Assembly (NCBI RefSeq): GCF_014467055.1
Contig: NZ_CP060696.1
Span: 620,001-684,000, forward strand
Length of the DNA: 64,000 bases
Origin: Caproicibacterium amylolyticum
GTDB taxonomy: Bacteria > Bacillota > Clostridia > Oscillospirales > Acutalibacteraceae
Direction: 5' to 3'
Of this stretch, positions 60,247-64,000 are shown in pieces. The notes beneath the pieces are model-generated. The model did no database searches. It saw nothing but the letters and a program-made list of their open reading frames with translations, and was not told the DNA's origin. The stretch's first letter is position 1; each line of letters opens with the position of its first letter. Both the position numbers and the translations under genes were made by a program.

Positions 60247-60744
60247 ATGCAGCTTGAGGTAGGTACAGTCCTGGAAGGAAAGGTTACCGGCATTACCAAG
60301 TTTGGTGCGTTTATTGAGCTTCCCACCGGGCAGACGGGCATGGTTCATATTTCTGAAATCGCACCTACGTTTGTGAAAGAAATCCACGATTTTGTAACAG
60401 AGGGCCAGACTGTTAAAGTCAAAGTCCTAAGTATCGGTGAAAACAACAAAATCAGCCTTTCCATGAAACAGGTAGAAGGGCAGCAGAATGGAGCAGCCCG
60501 CGCCCAGCAGGGAGGCGCTCGCCCGCAGCGTTCCCCACGTCCGCCGCGCCGCCGCCCGGAACCGCAGCCGCAGCAGCACCGTCCCGGAAATTACGAATGG
60601 CAGCCCCGCCGGAACGATTCCGCCGATTTTGAAGATATGATGTCGCACTTTAAACAGACCAGCGATGAAAAAATGTCTGACCTGAAAAAAACAGTGGAAA
60701 GCAAACACGGCGGTTACTCCCGCCGTTCCAACAGTTCAAAATAA
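60247..60744 (+). CDS. yabR: S1 RNA-binding domain protein
   Basis: A 165-residue protein with a single S1 OB-fold (residues 3-75; GTVLEGKVTGITKFGAFIEL, GMVHISEIA, VKVKVLSIGENNKISLSMK), like B. subtilis YabR and general stress protein 13. The rest is a basic Arg/Pro/Gln-rich linker and a helical tail (SADFEDMMSHFKQTSDEKMSDL), probably an RNA- or ribosome-contacting extension. ATG 60247 follows AAGGAGG. It completes the rqcP-yabP-yabQ-divIC-yabR block. Confidence 0.9.
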   Translation: MQLEVGTVLEGKVTGITKFGAFIELPTGQTGMVHISEIAPTFVKEIHDFVTEGQTVKVKVLSIGENNKISLSMKQVEGQQNGAARAQQGGARPQRSPRPPRRRPEPQPQQHRPGNYEWQPRRNDSADFEDMMSHFKQTSDEKMSDLKKTVESKHGGYSRRSNSSK

Positions 60745-60750
60745 GTTTTC

Positions 60751-60798
60751 GAGCCGCACCGGGCAGCGGGCTTCCCGCTTGCCACGGCGCGGCTTTTC
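60751..60798 (+). terminator. Terminator after yabR
   Basis: Nested stem AGCCGC / GCGGCT enclosing GGGCAGCGGG / CCCGCTTGCC, then TTTTC. Confidence 0.8.
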
Positions 60799-60878
60799 AT
60801 TGCTCTGAGGTTAGATTGCCGTCCAGCAGAGAGAGTTGGCGGTTAAGTACAGTACTACAAGAAGGAGATATACAATCC

Positions 60879-62045
60879 ATGCTTTTTATTCATGCAGAAA
60901 TCCACACAATGGCAGGGACAGTTCTCAAAGACGGCTGGCTGCAGACCCACGAAAACGTGATTGCGGCGTTGGGCGAGATGCCTGCACCGCAGACTGCAGA
61001 TGAAGTTTATGACTGCCGTGGCGCGGCGATGTACCCTGGCTTTGTTGACGCTCATACCCACATTGGCATGATGGAGGATGGCCTGACCTTTGAGGGCGAC
61101 GACGTCAATGAGGATACAGATCCTACCACGCCGCAGCTGCGCGCGATTGATGGCCTGAACCCAATGGACCGCGATTTCCGCGAAGCGGTGGAGGCGGGTG
61201 TTACCACTGTTGTAACCGGCCCCGGCAGTGCCAACCCGATCGGCGGCCAGATGGCGGCGGTTAAAACTTACTGCCCCAGCGGCTGCGTGGATGACATGAT
61301 TTTGAAAGCGCCGGTTGCCATTAAGATGGCAATGGGAGAGAACCCGAAAAACGTATATCATGAAAAAGAACGCGGCCCGGTTACCCGCATGGCAACAGCT
61401 GCATTCATCCGTGAAGAGCTTTTTAAGGCACAGCGCTACATGGAGGAGCTTCAAAAAAGCGAAGAGGACGAGGACACCGATCCACCGGAGTTTGATATGA
61501 AAGCAGAAGCGTTGCTGCCCGCTCTGCGCCGTGAAGTGGAAGTCCACTTTCATGCGCATCGTGCAGATGATATTTTTACTGCAATTCGTATTGGCAAAGA
61601 ATTCAACTTGGATTTTGTAATTGTGCATGGTACCGAGGGACACTTGATTGCCGAACGGCTGGCAAAGGAGAATGTACGTGTGCTGTCAGGTCCGTTTCTT
61701 TCCGAGCGCAGCAAACCGGAACTGCGCAACCTGACGCCTGCGTGTCCGGGCATCCTCAGCAAAGCAGGCGTGCGCACCGCGATTATTACCGACCATTCCG
61801 TAATCCCTATTCAGTATTTGCCGCTTTGCGCAGGGCTTGCAGTGCGTGATGGCATGAGCCGCGAGGACGCACTGCGTGCCATTACGATTGAGCCGGCACG
61901 TATCTGTCACCTCGAAAATCGGGTTGGTTCATTGGAAACGGGCAAGGATGCGGACTTTTTACTCTTTACGGAAGACCCGCTTTCCAACTTTACAAAACCG
62001 CGTATGGTTGTGACCAATGGCGTAATTGCTCTGGATAACCGCTGA
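60879..62045 (+). CDS. Amidohydrolase family protein
   Basis: A 388-residue metal-dependent hydrolase of the imidazolonepropionase/adenine-deaminase-like superfamily. It has the N-terminal beta sandwich, metal motif DAHTHIGMMEDG (two His), HFHAHRADDIFTAI, the HGTEGH motif and Asp in IITDHSVIP, then the C-terminal sandwich with GSLETGKDADFLLFTEDPL. Close relatives are often called isoaspartyl dipeptidase- or imidazolonepropionase-like; the substrate is unassigned. ATG 60879 lies behind AAGAAGGAGATATAC. It is followed by the fumarase-alpha gene (16-base gap). Confidence 0.9.
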   Translation: MLFIHAEIHTMAGTVLKDGWLQTHENVIAALGEMPAPQTADEVYDCRGAAMYPGFVDAHTHIGMMEDGLTFEGDDVNEDTDPTTPQLRAIDGLNPMDRDFREAVEAGVTTVVTGPGSANPIGGQMAAVKTYCPSGCVDDMILKAPVAIKMAMGENPKNVYHEKERGPVTRMATAAFIREELFKAQRYMEELQKSEEDEDTDPPEFDMKAEALLPALRREVEVHFHAHRADDIFTAIRIGKEFNLDFVIVHGTEGHLIAERLAKENVRVLSGPFLSERSKPELRNLTPACPGILSKAGVRTAIITDHSVIPIQYLPLCAGLAVRDGMSREDALRAITIEPARICHLENRVGSLETGKDADFLLFTEDPLSNFTKPRMVVTNGVIALDNR

Positions 62046-62061
62046 AGCGGAGGAGGCAGCT

Positions 62062-62901
62062 ATGAGAGAACTGGACGCGCAACAAATTACAAATACGGTG
62101 GCAAGGCTCTGCATTGAGGCCAATCGCAAGCTGCCGCAGGACTTGGAAGCCTGTATTCACTGCAAGGCTGAAACAGAAACCAGTCCGCTTGGGAAAGGCA
62201 TTCTGCAGGATTTGTGTGCCAACATGGATGCCGCTGCAAAGCTGGAAATTCCGGTGTGTCAGGATACCGGCATGGCGGTCGTTTTTGCGGAAGTGGGGCA
62301 GGAAGTTCACATTTCCGGCAGCTTTGAGGACGCTGTGAACCGCGGTGTTTCCAAAGGCTACACTGAAGGACTGCTGCGCTGTTCCGTAGCAGCTGACCCG
62401 ATTCGCCGCGGTAATACCGGCGACAATACACCTGCTGTCTTACATACCCGCCTTGTGCCGGGAGATAAAATTCGCCTGACAGTAGCGCCGAAAGGGTTTG
62501 GCAGTGAAAATATGAGCCGCCTGAAAATGCTGACGCCTGCGGCAAGCGAACAGGACATCATTGATTTTGTGGTAGACACCATGCGGCAGGCGGGAAGTAA
62601 TCCCTGCCCGCCGGTCGTGCTGGGTGTCGGCATCGGCGGCGACTTTGAGAAGTGCGCCGAGCTGGCAAAGCAGGCGCTGTGCCGCCCGGTTTCCGAAAAG
62701 AATGCTGACCCGTACTATGCTGAACTTGAACAAAAGATGTTGGATGCCGTCAATGCGCTGCACATTGGCCCGCAGGGCTTTGGCGGAGATGTAACCTGCC
62801 TGACACTTGCGATTGAGCAGTACCCAACACATATTGCAGGCTTGCCGGTTGCGGTGAATGTGGGCTGCCACGTCACGCGCCACGCCAGCGCAGCGCTGTA
62901 A
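62062..62901 (+). CDS. Fumarate hydratase class I, alpha subunit (TtdA-like)
   Basis: A 279-residue iron-sulfur hydro-lyase alpha subunit, acting on fumarate/malate or on tartrate. Cluster Cys lie in PVCQDTGMAVVF, SNPCPPVVLGVGIGGDFE and NVGCHVTRHASA; the RRGNTGDNTPAVLHTRLVPGDK region is diagnostic. In two-subunit class I enzymes the beta subunit gene normally follows directly; here only a dispersed repeat and hpf follow, so the beta partner must be elsewhere or lost. ATG 62062 follows GGAGGAGG. Confidence 0.92.
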   Translation: MRELDAQQITNTVARLCIEANRKLPQDLEACIHCKAETETSPLGKGILQDLCANMDAAAKLEIPVCQDTGMAVVFAEVGQEVHISGSFEDAVNRGVSKGYTEGLLRCSVAADPIRRGNTGDNTPAVLHTRLVPGDKIRLTVAPKGFGSENMSRLKMLTPAASEQDIIDFVVDTMRQAGSNPCPPVVLGVGIGGDFEKCAELAKQALCRPVSEKNADPYYAELEQKMLDAVNALHIGPQGFGGDVTCLTLAIEQYPTHIAGLPVAVNVGCHVTRHASAAL

Positions 62902-62904
62902 AAA

Positions 62905-63060
62905 GCACTTTCAGTAAAGTTTTCGCCAGCCTTGTTCACAAGGCTGTGGGGGTTGGGGCTTTGCCCCAAGGTCTTGACCGTAAAGCCCTTGCTGTTAAAA
63001 CAAGTAACCAGCAGCATTCCCTGCGGCGGCGAAGTCACGTCGCAAAGAATCACCCGCCAT
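62905..63060 (+). repeat. Dispersed intergenic repeat, copy R6
   Basis: TCAGTAAAGTTTTCGCCAGCC, hairpin AGCCTTGT-TC-ACAAGGCT (identical to R4), hairpin TTGGGGC-TTT-GCCCCAA in place of GTGGGT/CCCAC, GGTCTTGACC, then CCTGCGGCGGCGAAG with TCACGTCGC as in R5. The rest of the 450-base gap up to hpf is AT-rich with no gene seen. Confidence 0.8.
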
Positions 63061-63355
63061 GCTTTGTGTCCTGAATTTGCAACAGCTTTTATTGAGGCTG
63101 CAGGGCACCGGTTTTCTGCTTGCGTGCGTCCTAAGACATAAGAGCGAATGCCCCAAGACACAAGCTTGTTATACTTTGGCTTTTTCACGCGTAATCGCCG
63201 AAAAGTGATTCTTATCTCCCCAAAATACATTATTTTTATAAATTTCACAATAAATTCACGCTTAGACCTTTTATTTTTTTGGCGAATGTGCTATTGTATA
63301 GGCAAGGAATCAGAAAAATTTGAATTCTATCATTCCGCGAAGGAGATGTCTGAGT

Positions 63356-63895
63356 ATGAAGGTTACAATTACGGGAAGAAAAGTAAATCTGCGCGAAAAC
63401 TTTAAGGAACTGGCTGTTAAAAAGCTTTCTCGTTTTGACCGTATTTTTGATGAGAATGCGGCTGCCAAAGTAGTGGTAACGGTAGAGCGCAACCGCCAAA
63501 CCGTTGAAATTACGATTAAGAGCAATGGCATGATATTCCGCGGTGAAGCAACCGACCCAGAGATGAACAACGCGCTTGACCAGGTGGTCAGCACGCTTGG
63601 GCGTCAGATTCGCAAGAATAAGGCAAAACTTGACAAACAGATTCATTCCGTTGCACTTGACCAGTATTTGCAGGAATATGTGAATGCAAATGAGGAACCT
63701 GAGGAAGACTACAAGGTGGTGCGTACCAAACACTTCATTGTTAAGCCAATGAGCGTTGAGGAAGCAATTTTGCAGATGAATATGCTGGAACATCAATTCT
63801 TCATGTTCCGCAATGTGGAAACAGAAGAGATCAACGTCGTTTACCGCCGCAAGGCAGGAAACTATGGCCTGCTTGAGCCGGAGGACAACGACTGA
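63356..63895 (+). CDS. hpf: Ribosome hibernation promoting factor, long form
   Basis: A 179-residue HPF that pairs ribosomes into inactive 100S dimers in stationary phase or stress. The N-terminal HPF/RaiA domain (1-100; MKVTITGRKVNLRENFKELAVKKLSRFDRIF) is joined by an acidic linker (NANEEPEEDYKVVRTK) to the dimerising C-terminal domain (about 120-179; KPMSVEEAILQMNMLEHQFFMFRNVETEEINVVYRRKAGNYGLLEP). ATG 63356 follows GAAGGAGATG. A hairpin terminator lies at 63917-63945. Confidence 0.96.
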   Translation: MKVTITGRKVNLRENFKELAVKKLSRFDRIFDENAAAKVVVTVERNRQTVEITIKSNGMIFRGEATDPEMNNALDQVVSTLGRQIRKNKAKLDKQIHSVALDQYLQEYVNANEEPEEDYKVVRTKHFIVKPMSVEEAILQMNMLEHQFFMFRNVETEEINVVYRRKAGNYGLLEPEDND

Positions 63896-63916
63896 ACAAT
63901 ATAAGGTTTAACTTTC

Positions 63917-63945
63917 GGGGGCCGGGAACTTTACCGGCCTCCCTT
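63917..63945 (+). terminator. Terminator after hpf
   Basis: GGGGGCCGG with CCGGCCTCC (one G-T), loop GAACTTTA; weak T-tail. Confidence 0.6.
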
Positions 63946-63964
63946 ACTGTGTACAGGAGGAAAA

Positions 63965-64000
63965 ATGGAAGACTTTAAATTAGCTGCACCATGCCTGCTT
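63965..64000 (+). CDS. Start of a gene cut by the window edge
   Basis: AGGAGGAAAA precedes ATG 63965 and an open frame MEDFKLAAPCLL to the window end. The opening resembles the N-terminus of THUMP-domain 23S rRNA methyltransferases (RlmL/YpsC type), but 12 residues are too few to be sure. Confidence 0.45.
   Translation, partial: MEDFKLAAPCLL

Noticed and set aside
60858..60878. Ribosome site AAGAAGGAGATATACA identical to that of phage T7 gene 10
   Set aside because: A strong natural Shine-Dalgarno in a normal chromosomal gene; the match looks coincidental, with no vector sequence around it.
1..64000. tRNA, rRNA, CRISPR, IS element or prophage
   Set aside because: I looked for tRNA arms, repeat-spacer arrays, transposase/integrase motifs and phage structural genes and saw none.

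Overview
The window reads as a chromosomal segment of a low-to-mid GC, endospore-forming, probably motile and fermentative Clostridia member. The Oscillospirales/Ruminococcaceae group is my best guess. Support comes from yabP/yabQ sporulation genes, spoVB-type and RqcP genes, a group-B-like [FeFe]-hydrogenase, class B sortase surface display, two chemoreceptors, cdaA/cdaR, a long-form HPF and Gram-positive style promoters and Shine-Dalgarno sites. The species call is inference. I see no rRNA, tRNA, CRISPR array, intact IS element or prophage.

Layout. 1-5.3 kb: the end of a MATE transporter, a galK-galT-galE Leloir operon with its own promoter and operator-like palindrome, then a structured RNA or leader in front of a cupin gene. 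5.4-9.6 kb: a minus-strand run with purine nucleoside phosphorylase, a secreted repeat protein, a DUF3298-like protein, a 51-codon small gene and a cold-shock gene with an elaborate hairpin leader. 9.8-16.8 kb: FlxA-like and Nif11-like small proteins, dinB with an SOS-box-like site, the hydrogenase, mutY, two GNAT acetyltransferases and a NYN/OST-HTH protein. 16.9-22.5 kb: membrane-anchored polysaccharide deacetylase, PiT phosphate transporter with DUF47/PhoU-like partner, a second MATE pump and a HAD hydrolase.

22.7-35.5 kb is the most accessory-looking part: a secreted protein that shares a domain with the 6.8 kb protein, two methyl-accepting chemotaxis proteins, and between them a class B sortase next to a ~1,944-residue LPKTN-anchored adhesin/pilin-like protein with minisatellite repeats. 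35.6-44.1 kb: nadA-nadB-nadC, a GH25 lysozyme, an esterase, HAD-ispD-ispF, and a DUF3343/cysteine-desulfurase-like pair. 44.2-64 kb is housekeeping: cdaA-cdaR (c-di-AMP), recJ-relA, MBL-hemZ-nucleoside kinase, a zinc-ribbon protein, SpoVB-like flippase, mazG-hup, yjdF with its riboswitch, rqcP-yabP-yabQ-divIC-yabR, an amidohydrolase with a lone fumarase alpha subunit, and hpf.

The most unusual signals are non-coding. A dispersed family of mosaic, hairpin-rich intergenic repeats occurs at least six times in both orientations, with compensatory changes in the stems. The cold-shock gene leader carries a perfect 16-bp inverted repeat followed by eight U. A promoter-hairpins-terminator unit at about 4.8 kb looks like a small RNA or riboswitch. 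A 40-nt near-perfect hairpin with a UUCG loop stands alone at 6.5 kb.
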